Source of the DNA: Knoxdaviesia capensis
Taxonomy: Eukaryota > Ascomycota > Sordariomycetes > Microascales > Gondwanamycetaceae
NCBI GenBank assembly: GCA_001510575.1
Contig: LNGK01000004.1
Span: 2,701,588-2,765,587, forward strand
Direction: 5' to 3'
Length of the DNA: 64,000 bases
This document shows, in pieces, positions 21,679 through 33,306 of the stretch. Made by a program: the position numbers and the translations under genes. The notes below the pieces were generated by a model. It had not been told where the DNA came from. It saw nothing but the letters and a program-made list of their open reading frames with translations, and made no database searches. Positions within the stretch are counted from its first letter, which is position 1, and the number at the start of each line of letters is the position of its first letter.

Positions 21679-22967
21679 TGTATTGTAAATAATTAGAGCT
21701 GAGAGAGAGGAGACCCTTGAAGATCACGCTCAAACCATCTCTACGTCGAATCTCTTGAAACCGGCCACCTGCTTTCTGTTAAACAAGATGTTAGATTGAC
21801 ACCGCGTGCTTACCGAGGTGGTGATCATGCATAGCCTATGCTTACCTTTAAGGACATTCACATACGGCGTAATGTGTACTGTATGTCATATGCAGTATGT
21901 TTATGTTACTGAATCAGTCAGATTTGGGTGAATCTTATATTTGCTTTTTTCGGGCCTGAGGGGGGGAATTGGTCGTGGCGTGCGGGAGTGTCGTTGATCC
22001 CGGGATGTAAAAGAAAAGTAAATGAGGCGAAAGCTCGGGCCCGAGATAAATCCCGTAAAAAGAGCAAGCCCCAAAGTTTCTTTTTCCTCTTTTTTTGATG
22101 CCTGGGGCTAGCTTCCAAGACTCACTCCGTCGAAAGTGAAGATATCGTGGGTGCTGAATGGGAAGAGATAATGGGTAGGGTCTCTTTTTGGGGCAAATGC
22201 AACCCCCGGCCATTCCGCCCAATTGGTTCTTTTACTTTCTTTTTTTTCTTCTTCTTGATTGTCTGTCCGTGGACTGTGGATTGGCACTGACAGGTTGTTC
22301 TTTCTCTCTTCTTTTTTTTTCTCCGCTTCAACCATCTTGCTTCAATCCATCTTCGTTATATCTGTCGATCTTCTTTCTCATTTCTTCACACTCCCACTTC
22401 TCTTGCCAGACGCTGGTGTCGAACACCTGTCATACCCAAGCACTCCTCTCTCTCCATTACCTTACGGGGCACGTCCCCAGTTGGCAACTCACATCTCCCG
22501 GTTTTCCCATTCATCCCCAACCACTTCATTCGGCTCGCCGGTGGTTTCCTCCCGTTTGTTGGCAAAAGTCACACCAGATTTCTTTTCTCTTCAGCACCCA
22601 TATATTATTTTGGTAATTCAACACACATCTCTCCACTCTACTCTCTTCAGTCAACCTCCTCTTTTCTTTTTCTTGTGTATCACTCTCCTCCCTTTGAAGT
22701 CGGACTGATCGTCTCGTCCAGCTCCCTGTCACAAACCTTGAAAGCACATACCACCTTTCCCCAGAGGCCCAGACTAGGAGACAAAAAAGAATTCCTAGCT
22801 CCTAGCTCCCACAGCCTTTTTTTTCTGCTCAGTGGATTCTCACCTCACAGCCTGTCTCTCTCACACACAGTTCGACTGCAACACCAACCGATCGTCTCTG
22901 TCGCTCTCTGACACAAGTGCCGGTCCATCGGGGAGCGTCACTCCGTCACACACACACACGGCAGTCC

Positions 22968-25900
22968 ATGTCCTCGTCTCCCAAGCAAGCCTCCGAAATT
23001 CTACGCCCCGGGCTGCTGTCCAGTCGCCGCCACTCTGCCGGGGGTGGAGGAATTGCGCTGGACCTCTTCGGCCCCGCCAGTCCACGGCCAGCGTTGATAT
23101 GGCGGGACAGCTTCGGCGGCCGAGCGTCTCCGGAAACTGAAAACGGCACGCGGCCGCGGTCTGGCGCCGATCTTGACCTCGATGGCGTCGATGACACTCT
23201 GGATGTCCCAGGTCGGGATCACATTCTCTCCAGTGCTGAGTCACTGAGTCCGGGCAGGTAAGGGATTTTCTCTTTTTTTCCTCGTTCTCGTTCCTATTGC
23301 AGCCTGCATTATCTGTTTTCTGCGGCCATATTCCTCGTCTATCCGATATTCATGCTCCTCTATGACCCTTCATGTCGAGAAGAACCTATTCTTTCTTTCC
23401 AGAATACATCAGCCTCATTCTTCCTCGTCGTCTTCCCATTCCTCGTCGTCTTCCCATTCCTCGTCTCCCGCTATCAACAGTCGCGTTTGTGCATGCCAAG
23501 TGGCCACAGCTGCCACCGTCAGCTGCCACCTGCCACCAATCTGGACTGCTCATGTGGCCCAGTTTTCGAGGCCTAAGCTCTTTTCCGTACAGCGTCATTC
23601 GTTCACTTTTCCATTTCGCGGTCTCGGTTTTTTTTTTTTTGCGTCCCTTCTTCTCTTGACTTCACCTAGATTCAATTTGCTCTTTCCCCTCAATCCAATG
23701 TCATAGTTCCTATTCCTAACCCTTGATTATCATAATCTTTGTCCATCTGTCTCTCCCAGCAGTGTCTTCGTCTTCCTCCCCAGATTACTTTTCCTTTTCT
23801 TGCGTTTTATCGGGTTAGTGTCTCAATGTAGTTTTTTTAATGGTTTTTTTTCCCCTTCGATCCCCGGTTTCCACTTCCGTCATCTCACCCCTCTCTGCAC
23901 AACCTTGGTTCCCTAAACTTTCTCTTGAGAATCTTATGCTTCTCTTTGAGAGTCTCCCCGAAATCATCTCGCCCATATTCGTGACTATACCTACATTCAT
24001 ATCGTCTATAGAGAACTCTGGTCATCCTAGCTTTTAGAGTCTTCTACAGAAAAAGAGCCCTTGACCGTTTTTGTTCTATCGTGACCGAACACCCATAATT
24101 CCTCCAAGTACCGACCCCTAGGTCGTCATTCCCAGTTTTGATTTCCCTGGTTATCAGCCCTTTTGCTGTCGATACCATCTCTTCTTTTCATTCAATCAAA
24201 TATCTCCGTCATCTTTCTCACATTTGTCTCTGCTTCAAATCTTTACAGTAGCCCACTCGGTTCTTCGCAAAACGATTACTTCCGGCCCTCTGCTACCCCC
24301 AATCATCTCCCAGTCATCCCCGAATCTATTCCCATCAATCCCGATCCAGCCTCGGCCTCCGCTCCCGCCGCTCCCACCGACAATCTTCCTCGGCCATCAC
24401 CGACTATCAACATCACCGCTCCTCCCCCCGATCTTCCCGGTGTTAATAAACACACTTCATCCTCAGTCAACGACACTCCCAACGTCAAAGCGCCTGCAGG
24501 TTCCCAGCTTTTCCGGGATTATCAACAAGAGTCAACATCTCCCGGTTCCCGCCTCCTCAATCCCAGCCACTCTCCTCCATCCCCTCCGACTGCTGCTTCC
24601 GGTCCTGTCCGGAGTCCAGGCGCTGCCTCTGTGAGCTTTGCTGGTAATCTTAACCTCCCCCCTGATCACGACGATTCTGAAGATCCGCATGGTGCCTCTA
24701 GTGCATCCGTATTGTCGCAACGGCGTCAAAGCATCTTCCCAACCCAAAACCCTGCCTTGCTCCGATCCCTCCTGGGAGACTCTCATTCGAGTGCTCCTCT
24801 AACCCCCCGGGCCATCATTCACACTCGACGTCGATCTCGCTCTCCTTCAAGGCTTGCCAACCATCCCGCCATCATGCCGCGCAAAATTTGGGTTCGGAGA
24901 CCCGATTCTTCCGCAACCCTGATCTCGGTTGATAAGGATAACCTGGTCGACGATGTGCGAGATCTCATTCTTCGCAAATACTCAAACTCGCTGGGTCGTC
25001 ACTTCGACTCCCCCGATTTGACCATCCGCATTGTTCCTCGCGACCCGTCCAAGAAGCACCGAATCCTCGGCCCTGAGGAATCAATTGCCGGGGCCATCGA
25101 AGAGTACTATCCTGGCGGCCAATCTGTTCATGAAGCTCTCATCATTGATGTTCCCATGCGCAACACCCCCAAGCCGTCCCCAAGAACACATCTGACGCGC
25201 CACCCTACGGCAGCCCACGGTGACCATAGTCGGCCCCCAGAGAATGGTGAGAGTTACTTCTCTCTTGTTCCTCCCCCGGCTTCGCCTTTGGCGAGTCCTG
25301 GCTCCCATCCCTCCAAAGTCCCCATACCTATCACGGGCGGATCGATCTCCATTCTCACAACCGGTCAGGTCCCGTCGATTCCTTCTCCCGGCGCGGTTGG
25401 GGCGAGACAGCACCGCCCAAGAGAGAGGAGTGAACTGGGGCCGTCCAACCTACCTCATACAGCTTCGCCCACCATGTCTCTGTCCCATCAAGGGCAAATT
25501 CTGGGTAAGTCGATTTCCATATTTACCTCTCCATCTTACATATGGTGCCCTACAGTCCTGTGTCCATCCATTACTGACTTTAATATGAACAATTGATAGT
25601 AGACCAAAATCACCCTCCAAGCATCCCTATCCCGGCGTTGTCTACGCCCCCTCAAGACATTCCCCCACAGTCACAACAATCACATGATCTGTCCTCCCGC
25701 TCGTCTCCCAAGGTTGCATCTCCTCTCGTATCCAAGCGAATAGCCAAAAAGATTCTCAACCCTTCGCCCAGTCCCAATGTCATTTCTACAGGAGTTCCTC
25801 CAATCAATGTTCTCATTGTTGAAGATAACCCTATTAACCTGAAGCTGCTTGAGGCCTTTGTTAAGCGGCTGAAAGTGCGCTGGCAAACCGCTGTTAACGG

Positions 25901-26481
25901 CCTCGAGGCTGTTAATAAGTGGAAGACAGGTGGATTCCATCTTGTGCTGATGGACATTCAGCTTCCTGTGATGGATGGGCTAGAGGCCACCAAGGAAATT
26001 CGCCGCCTCGAGCGTGTCAATGGAATCGGTGTTTTTGCCTTCTCAGATGCAGATCTCAAGCAAACAGAGACCGGGGAGGCTGATGCCACGTCGGATCGCC
26101 TAGAAAACCTAGAGCTGTACAAATGTCCCGTCATCATCGTAGCTTTGACGGCCAGTTCGCTGCAGAGTGATCGACGGCAAGCTTTGGCCGCCGGATGCAA
26201 CGACTTTCTCACCAAGGTATGCTGCCGTTCTTGTCTCATCACCAGTTCCTTCCAGTAACCAGTAGCTAACCTATCCTCATTTATTCGTTTTCTCTCTGTC
26301 ATAGCCGGTCAATTTCGCATGGCTTGAACGAAAGATCCTGGAATGGGGCTGCATGCAAGCCCTGATTGACTTTGATGGTTGGAGACGGTGGAAAGATTAC
26401 ACTCTCCCACCTGAGCCTGCACCTGTGCCAAAGCCTAAGAAAAAGTCAAAGCACCGTCATGTTGTTGAGACTGAGGCATAG
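22968..26481 (+). CDS. sskA: SskA/Ssk1 response regulator of the HOG stress pathway
   Basis: Receives phosphate from the histidine kinase-Ypd1 relay and, when unphosphorylated, activates the SskB/Ssk2 MAPKKK upstream of the Hog1-type MAPK. Exons 22968-23257, 24249-25504, 25600-26216 and 26305-26481 (introns 991, 95 and 88 nt) give 779 residues, with phases agreeing at all joints. The C-terminal receiver domain starts INVLIVEDN (acidic pocket Glu590/Asp591), has the phospho-acceptor Asp634 in LVLMDIQLPVMDG, the ALTASS strand, and Lys721 in NDFLTK followed by P, the usual receiver Lys-Pro. The insertion between the Asp and the ALTASS strand (about 660-690) is typical of Ssk1. The N-terminal 500 residues are Ser/Pro-rich with a conserved block around MPRKIWVRRPDSSATLISV. 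The first intron is unusually long. Confidence 0.93.
23420..23455. repeat. 18-bp tandem repeat inside the first sskA intron
   Basis: Two perfect copies of an 18-bp unit starting TTCCTCGTCG, with a partial third copy to 23464. Confidence 0.85.
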
Positions 26482-26987
26482 CTGGGCGAGTATTTTTGGG
26501 TGTATCTAGTGGTGCCATTATCTATCTTGTTTTTTAGTGTTTGTTTCTTCTCCATTGATCCCCTCCTAATTACACCGTACTTTATACCACTATTAGAAGT
26601 TTGGGTCTGGGTTTTGGTGTTTCTGGTATATGTGGTCTGTCCTTGGTTATTTTAGTCTATAAAAACATGTGAGGCATCTGCTTCATGCTATTTTTCTAAC
26701 TTCTAGAGAGTTAACGTTTGTAGAAACCATGTATATATCATCTATAGCAATAGCAGCACCTACTAACCTAGGTCCTATCCTACCTTATATACTTATCTAT
26801 ATAAAAGGAGAGTGAAGAAGGAAAGAAATATCTGTGTATGCTATTTTGCTTGAATGGTGGGCCCTACCTAATAATTGTGGCTCCTGATGACTAATCGTTT
26901 CTTTTCCTCCTGGACTTTCCCCGAGAAATTTTCCTTGCTCATTCATTTCAAACCTTCTTCCCAAATCATCACACAAAATAACTGATC
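26482..26987. other. Intergenic between sskA and mS35
   Basis: sskA 3' flank, AT-rich from 26490 to 26830, then a short mS35 promoter with pyrimidine-rich sequence. No gene is seen. Confidence 0.5.
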
Positions 26988-28353
26988 ATGCCTCCTCGGT
27001 TACAACCTCCATCACAACTCCAGTCGGCATTGTCGGGATGCTTAGCATGGACGACCACAACATCGACGGTTGTCCAGGCGGTCGGCACGTCGCGGGCGCT
27101 GTCGTCGTCGGCGGTGCAGCTCGGGAGGGGCCGCGTGCCGATGGACTGGGCAGCGCGGCAAGAGCAGATTGAGCGATACAAGCGGGTTCTGGACTACCGG
27201 GACCAGGTGATGTCGTCTTACGAGAAGCGGCTAGCGTACACACGCATTACTGCGATCCGTCTGAAAGAGCTGCCGCCGCCGGTGTACCTGGGCCCGCACC
27301 CTGACCAGCCGTTCCCCTTGAACCCGCAGTTCCGCAGCCAGCCGGTGCTGAGCGAGCAGCTACGCGAGTCGATCTGGAAGCGCGTTGTGAAGAATGGTGA
27401 GGCGCTCAAGGTTATCTCGGCTGACCTGGGCGTCGATGTGCGGCGACTTGCTGCTGTTGTGCGGATGAAGGAGATTGAGAAGCGGTGGATATCCGAGGTA
27501 TGTCGGCCTGTTGTTTTTCATGCTCCCGCTCCCCTCCTCACGCGTCAATTGGGTTTCTAGCTCAAGTATCTTGTCTAGTTAACCTAGTGACGCGAGTGGT
27601 CTCCTTAGCCCTGCCGTTGTGATGATGATTCTCCTTTTTTTCGATTAGTCTTTAAGACATACCCGTGGTTACAAATTTGCAGTTGCGAGCCTCTCTGATT
27701 ATACAACGACATCCATACCCTCACATTGACTTTATTTGTTCGGCCCCTCATCTATGACATTGCTAACAGTACACCTCTCGTTGCCGTTCTTGCCCAACAA
27801 ACAGGATAAACCACTCGCGAGGGCCTACTCCCGAGCAATTATGGACATGCTCCCCAAGACGCCGCTGCATAGCTCCCCTGACGAGCCCAAACATCCCCAC
27901 GAGCCCATTAACGACGTTTACGTGCATAGCTATACCACCCAGCAGCTATTCGTGCCGGTGTCGGAGTCACGACACTTCACGCGACAGGACGCGGCCGCCG
28001 CGTTCCACCGCAAGATGCTGGCGCCCGAGGACCGTTCACCCAACGCCGAGTTGATCCAGCTGGAGCGGGACCTTGTTGCCGGTGTCAGCCACCGCGAGAG
28101 CCACAATCGGTTCCGCAAGGCTGCGGCCGAGGCGGAGAAGGAGTTCGTCGAAGCTGCGAACCGCAAGGCTGCCGCGATCGAGTCTCGCACTAAGCGCATC
28201 GATACCGACCGCTTCCAGTTCCGCTTCTTCAAGTACGATGCGGCTAATGTTGGACATGATGGTCGTTCCAAGGATGCTGTCGGCTGGCGCTACGGTGTGC
28301 CGTTGGATGACCGTCGCCGTGGCAAGGTCAAGATCCCGACGGAGATGCCGTAA
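26988..28353 (+). CDS. Mitochondrial small-subunit ribosomal protein mS35 (Bot1/Rsm24 type)
   Basis: Exons 26988-27497 and 27805-28353 give 352 residues. Similar to the eukaryotic mitochondrial regulator family (PF12298, fission yeast Bot1, budding yeast Rsm24), a component of the mitoribosomal small subunit. The N-terminus (MPPRLQPPSQLQSALSGCL, then ALSSSAVQLGRG) is rich in Ser/Ala/Arg with few acidic residues and reads as a mitochondrial presequence. The core has ERYKRVLDYRDQVMSSYEKR, a winged-helix-like segment LRESIWKRVVKNGEALKVISADLGVDVRRLAAVVR, and a charged helical C-terminus. The intron of 307 nt is long for this window. An extra short exon inside it cannot be excluded, but the phase-0 joint reads ISE/DKPLARAY without a gap. 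Confidence 0.85.
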
Positions 28354-28721
28354 GTGGCATTCAACTTGTGGCGTCCTGTATTGGTCTGTAAGTTTTGCTG
28401 TGTGTTAGTTTTGAGCCATGTATATTCCTATTTCCCTTTGTTGTTTTTCTGTCCATGGTGTCAGTCCCTGTCTCTCTAGCCTGTACGTCCTCCTTCAGGT
28501 ATATTCGGGGAGTAGAAAGTGTATGATATATCTGGTTTGATAGTCTAGAAGAAGGTTTATTCGCCAGTTCAGACGCTTTTCCTTGAACCTAAATTCACGC
28601 TGTGTGTCCACACCAGATATCTTGATCGCTGGGCATTGTGCGCAGTTGAAATAAATAGTTTATAAACAAGCGAAACACCCGATACATGGCGCTATCGTTT
28701 CCCTCTTCCTCGCAGCCTCTA
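28354..28721. other. Convergent 3' flanks
   Basis: Spacer between mS35 and the minus-strand membrane protein gene, T-rich on the mS35 strand. No gene is seen. Confidence 0.5.
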
Positions 28722-29753
28722 CTATCGGGATATGGTACCAGGAGCTGGAAAGCCAGGGCGCATGAATAGTGCAGAGCCATCTTGAGATCGAGTGCATTCA
28801 TCACGAAACTTCAAGGTCATTGCGAAGGAGTACATGAACCAGAAAATGATGCAGAGAACATGATATGTATAAGCAGCACTAATCCGAGAGTGAAACCCTT
28901 TCCAAACAACCACATTGGGCAAAGTCGAATTCTGGACTTCCGGAGGGAGCTCAGAGGGTGGCGTGTACTCAGGGTAATTCTGGCCCAATATGTGCATCGA
29001 AGTGATCCATATCAACACCAGTATCCAAGACAGTACAGGGCCAAGAATTCCAACTCTCTTTCCACGGCGTCTCCTGACCCAAGAAGAGAGCCCCAAGATA
29101 TATCCCAACGACAGCCAAGCAATCGCAATAGTAGTCATCTATAAATGGAGGGCTCCCACACTGTTAGCCAACGCTGGCCTTGGCTGCGAACAGATGAGGG
29201 GGGGGGGAAAGATATGATATCAAGTACTTGCCTAACCTCCGGGCTGCCTGGCGTCCGGATTGATTGGCGATGGCATCTCCGGGAGACGCACCGGGAGGTA
29301 TAAGAGCCCGCACGCAAGTACGAATGGCGCAATTATATAGTGGCAGCAGAGAGTCCAGTCCGCCCACACACGATAGCATTCCGCTTTTGCGTGGTTCTCT
29401 GGCTGAACATCACGGCCCCAGATCCCGGTGAAATCAGGCCCCCCCTCGGAACTGGACCTGCGCTCCTCACTAGCCTCACGGTCGCGTATCAGCTCCTCCA
29501 GCATCTCGCGTCTGCTGTCCCAGAAGTCTTGCAGCTCTTGCTGGCGGCGAAGCTCTTCGTATGAAGACTGTCGTTCCCGGGTTTGGCTGAGAGCATTGTA
29601 GGGAGGTGGTGGACTTTTGGCGCTGATACTATAGGAAGGTGGCGGATTTGTTGGGTATTCGGGCTCCCCAGGATCCTCCTCTCGGGGAAGAAGGTTGGAA
29701 GGTTTCTCAAGTTCAATCAATAAGGCATCGTCATCTCCAGATACCCAGGCCAT
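28722..29753 (-). CDS. Four-helix membrane protein with PPxY motifs, function unknown
   Basis: Not recognised. Best model: exons 29753-29292 and 29138-28722, 292 residues, using a GTGCGT donor and TTTATAG acceptor (153-nt intron, phase 0). The N-terminal half is soluble and carries two proline motifs, PPSY (38-41) and PPPPY (48-52). In other fungal proteins such motifs bind WW domains, as in the Rsp5/HulA ubiquitin ligase. A charged helix (about 58-105) follows. Four hydrophobic segments come next: 135-153, one at about 155-175, GILGPVLSWILVLIWITSMH, and TYHVLCIIFWFMYSFAM. The first two touch with almost no loop, so the donor may be mis-set; the next in-frame possibility runs into a stop. A role as a membrane adaptor or cargo of the ubiquitin ligase is only a guess. 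Confidence 0.68.
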
Positions 29754-32700
29754 TTTGTCGGGCTTCCGTCTAGCAGCGATGCCAGCCAAGGTGGTGGTGG
29801 TGGTGATGGTGGTGGTCCGACTAATTGGTGATGTGTGGCATGCCTCACGTTTCGGAACGAGTAAGAGATGATTGCAACGAATGTCTGTGGGAAATGAATG
29901 AAGTGGCTTTAGCAAAACTAAGAGCAGAAATGGTACGAAGCTTCAACGGACTGTAAACGAGCGACAGATGGTTAACGAAACTCGATTAAGTTGTCATGTT
30001 ATAAGAGATGCTGGAAGAAGAGGATTCAAGACAGAGAGTTCAAGAGAAGATTCTTCAAAGAACTACAACCTCACCTTCTCTATCTCCTCCGTCGTCACTC
30101 TCCATTTTGCAACTCACATACAACTTCAAGATCTAAGTGGAAGTTGCATCACACACTCTCTCTCCCTCTCGTTCTTTACTCTCTTGGATTTTCCAGCCTC
30201 GGGCGTCCTTTCTTCCTTCTCTTCACCACCTCACACCACAAGGCCGTTGCCTACCAATATCACGAGCAGAGTGAGGGCGTTGAAGCTCCAGCTACATCGG
30301 CAAAACCGGTAATCCACGGATATCCTCGCTTGATCGGGTCTATTACTCACCAGTAGATAGTCTCCCGTGTCCCTGATTCTGATGAGGACCCCGGAAAGAT
30401 GTCACAGCAGGATACTATGTGTTACTCATCGGATATGTCGGAGTCAACAGCATGTTTTGTTTGTACATGGTATATATGCAAATGTCTGTCCGTCACATCG
30501 CAACACAAGACCAGCCAAAGCCCAGGTATATCCCATGCCCTCTTTCGTATTCGCTCAGGTGATGCCTAGTCTTGTTTGCTTCACGGGTAGCAGCTGATAG
30601 GAGTGTATACGGGGAAATGAGCGGGCGTTTATGTTGTGGCTTTTCTTCTCCAAGGGGGGGAGGGCAGGACGACTAGGCTTGAAAGTGTCTCTCCGGTCCT
30701 GCATGCATCCGGACAACAGCGACGTTGGATGATATGATTTCTGATCATGAGGAGGAGAAAGGGGGAGGTTGGGGGCTTGCCGTCCGTGTTATATCCTGTT
30801 TGTTTGCGCAGGCGTGGGTGGTGTGAATGGGGTCTCTTTCCTCTCAGAAGTCACGGAGGTGTGCACTTTTTATAGTTAGAGGAGACGTAACCTGGTGGTG
30901 TCTCGGCTAGCTGCTGACTGCCTTTTCCTTCGTGTGACGAAATGTGTGCTCTCGCAGGTAAGGTCCTTCTTTTATCTTAGGCTTCAGTTATACAGAGTCA
31001 CAAATTGCACAGTCACAACACGAAGCCATCTGTTTGTCTCTATCCAGTCTCTCGTCTTGCCAGGATGGCCTGCCACTCGGTTCTTAGTCTGGTGAGAGAA
31101 CAGGAGGAGGGTACAGAGTCGAGAGTGTCCAAAGAAGCCAAAGACGGAGCGAGGTTGACTCTTGCGAACGAACGGGCAACTTGTGGGCAATGCCTGCTGA
31201 GCCTGTCAGTTATCTGATCTGCAAGGAAGGGTATCATTCGCGCCTATCATGTCTCTCTAGCTCTACATCAGGATTGAACGAAAGGCAAGAAACCGGAAAA
31301 GGGGGGGGCATCGGGTATTGGCTGAGACGGCCACCTGACTTGTCCTTCTCTCCTCTTCTGCCCGCTTCCAGCTGGTCCAGCTTTCACGTAGACCAGATCA
31401 TGGAGGGTTGCATCGGTCGGTGGCCGGCCAAAGGTATGAGGCCAGGTTAGACTTGCCGGGGCGTATGTACGTTTATGTGTATGTGCGTATGTGTGTATGT
31501 GTGTGGATTCATTTCGGGAAGAGTGAAAGGAGGTGCATGAGAGAAGTGTGTGTCTGTGTGTGACGGGATGGCCAAGCTCAGGGCGAGAAGGATCGCACAA
31601 ACGAGGGATTACATTCTGGGATAGCTGCATTCTCACGGTCTATAAGTTATATGTATGTACTAACATACAGAGTGGTAAACATGTACTGTATGTAATGAAC
31701 AGACATAGATGTACAGTACATACATCCATCCACCTTTACTAGAGTCTATTCCATGGATTGGAAATCCAGAGGGCAAGCCCCGTTGTGAGGGACGGACGCC
31801 GGAGGAGGAAACAGTCAGTGATCACCTCCCCTGTAAACCGGATCGGTCAGCTTGAGAGTGTTGTCAAGGAGAACCTGGTCACGGCTGTGGCGATCAGGGA
31901 CTGATCATCCAACCAGAGCAGAAAGCAGACGCCATCCTTTTTTTTCTTCTCCTTTCCCCCCATGTCCTGCAGAGGGAACAGATCCCGAGCCAGAGAGACC
32001 GGCCCAAAGTTGAGCTACATAAGCTCAACCAGTGCGGGATGGATTGGATGGTAGCCAGGGTCGGTAATGATGGTGATGTTACTCTGAATCCTTCAGCTTC
32101 TGGGATTTGCTTTTTCCATCACAGCACAGTCTCTTATGCATGCAGGATGTTGAATAGAGTATGTGGGAAGATTGCACACGTCGCAAGTCTGGGTACAGGC
32201 CCAGACAACACTCTTTCCCTCACACTTGCTCCCACACACTCTCACTCTCACACACCCTCTCGGGGTGGTTTCTTTGAGTCATTTCCTTCTCTATTTAGAT
32301 TAAATGGCAGCACATGTACTGTACTATGCACCTGAATGCCAGTGTGCACACAGGTCCCCAGGTCAAATATCAGTATCAGTTCAGTCCAGACACTCCAAGA
32401 GCAGGGCCGGGCCATCTGACCTGGACAAACACGAAGCGACAATAATCACCAATCTTGGCACTTTATGTGTAGCTCTGGCTTTTGATACAAAGTGCGCACG
32501 TTTCCCGTACGACTGTACAGGTATATCATTACATGTTATATACCTACAGGATGGATTATGTACGGAATATATAAGGAGGCATTTGCATATGTACTGTATA
32601 CTGTACTCTACATCCCACATCTAACAATCGCGGAAACGTCTTCTCCCTGTTATTTCCGGTTTTGACTTGATTTGACGCCCGCACGTTCACCCTCCAAAAC

Positions 32701-33135
32701 CATGCTACCTACTTTTTCTATTCCTCAGTTCATTTATTTTGCATGCAATGGTAGGGAAGCAAGGAGGAGGGTCGCAGCCGGCACAGACTTGGTACGTACA
32801 GCACCGGATCAACATCCTCTCTCTTGTCTTGGCCATGCACGCCCCTGTCCAACTTCGTTCTGTGAAGTGATATATTCCGTCGTGTCAAAAAGAGAGAAAA
32901 AAAACAGACAGGAAGGAAAAGGGGGGGATGCCATGATCCGTAATGCAAAATCACTACCGCGTCTCTCGATTTCTTTTTTTTCTATATATATTCCAAACCA
33001 TAAGGCCAGGAAGATACAACGGCAGACACACAAGATGTGGTACCAAACGTCTTTGGTCAGGACATTCTCTCAGTCTCAGGGCCTGATAGATTATAATAGC
33101 TTTACAGGTAAAGGCCGTCATCTCCGATGACATGC
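29754..33135. other. Gene-poor 3.4 kb left of the Copia insertion
   Basis: Upstream of the membrane protein gene. Ordinary base composition, normal CpA/TpG content, TACTGTA-type motifs at 31683-31690, 31711-31720, 32314-32326 and 32590-32605, and TG-rich simple sequence at 31465-31505. Frames are short and unconvincing. Confidence 0.45.
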
Positions 33136-33140
33136 GTTAA

Positions 33141-33293
33141 TGCGGCAGTATATGGCACTCTCACATGAGCACTATCACGTGCCATGTCATGCTCAGATCA
33201 GGTGATGAGCCTGCGGTATTTATCTAGGACTCCGCCTAGCTATATACCGCTAGTTAGATATATAGAAGAATTAATATATAATTAGATACTATA
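33141..33293 (+). repeat. Copia 5' LTR, inner half RIP-mutated
   Basis: 153 bp, starting TGCGGCAGT. Against the 3' LTR, its outer portion keeps C/G where the other has T/A. From about 33216 inward it carries the T/A states itself. Confidence 0.95.
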
Positions 33294-33306
33294 GTTATAA
33301 GCCCGG
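33294..33306 (+). other. Primer-binding site of the Copia element
   Basis: GTTATAAGCCCGG directly abuts the 5' LTR. Changing one RIP-type A back to G gives the same 13 bases found at the TRIM, complementary to the initiator tRNA-Met anticodon stem-loop (GGGCUCAUAAC). This implies priming by a half-tRNA, as known for Drosophila copia and yeast Ty5. Confidence 0.82.

Larger units (their letters stand above)
17497..22967. other. 5.4-kb gene desert between OMT and sskA promoters
   Basis: The two flanking genes are divergent, so both promoters lie in this stretch. The last 700 bp (about 22200-22967) are strongly pyrimidine-rich and probably form the sskA promoter and leader. The rest has only short frames without protein-like composition, a 15-bp tandem duplication (18731-18760), poly-G at 18371-18381 and several TACTGTAC-type palindromes. 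A non-coding transcript is possible but not demonstrable. Confidence 0.45.

Noticed and set aside
30000..33130. Frames of 60-150 codons left of the Copia element
   Set aside because: Short, on both strands, no codon bias or motif, and interrupted by simple repeats.
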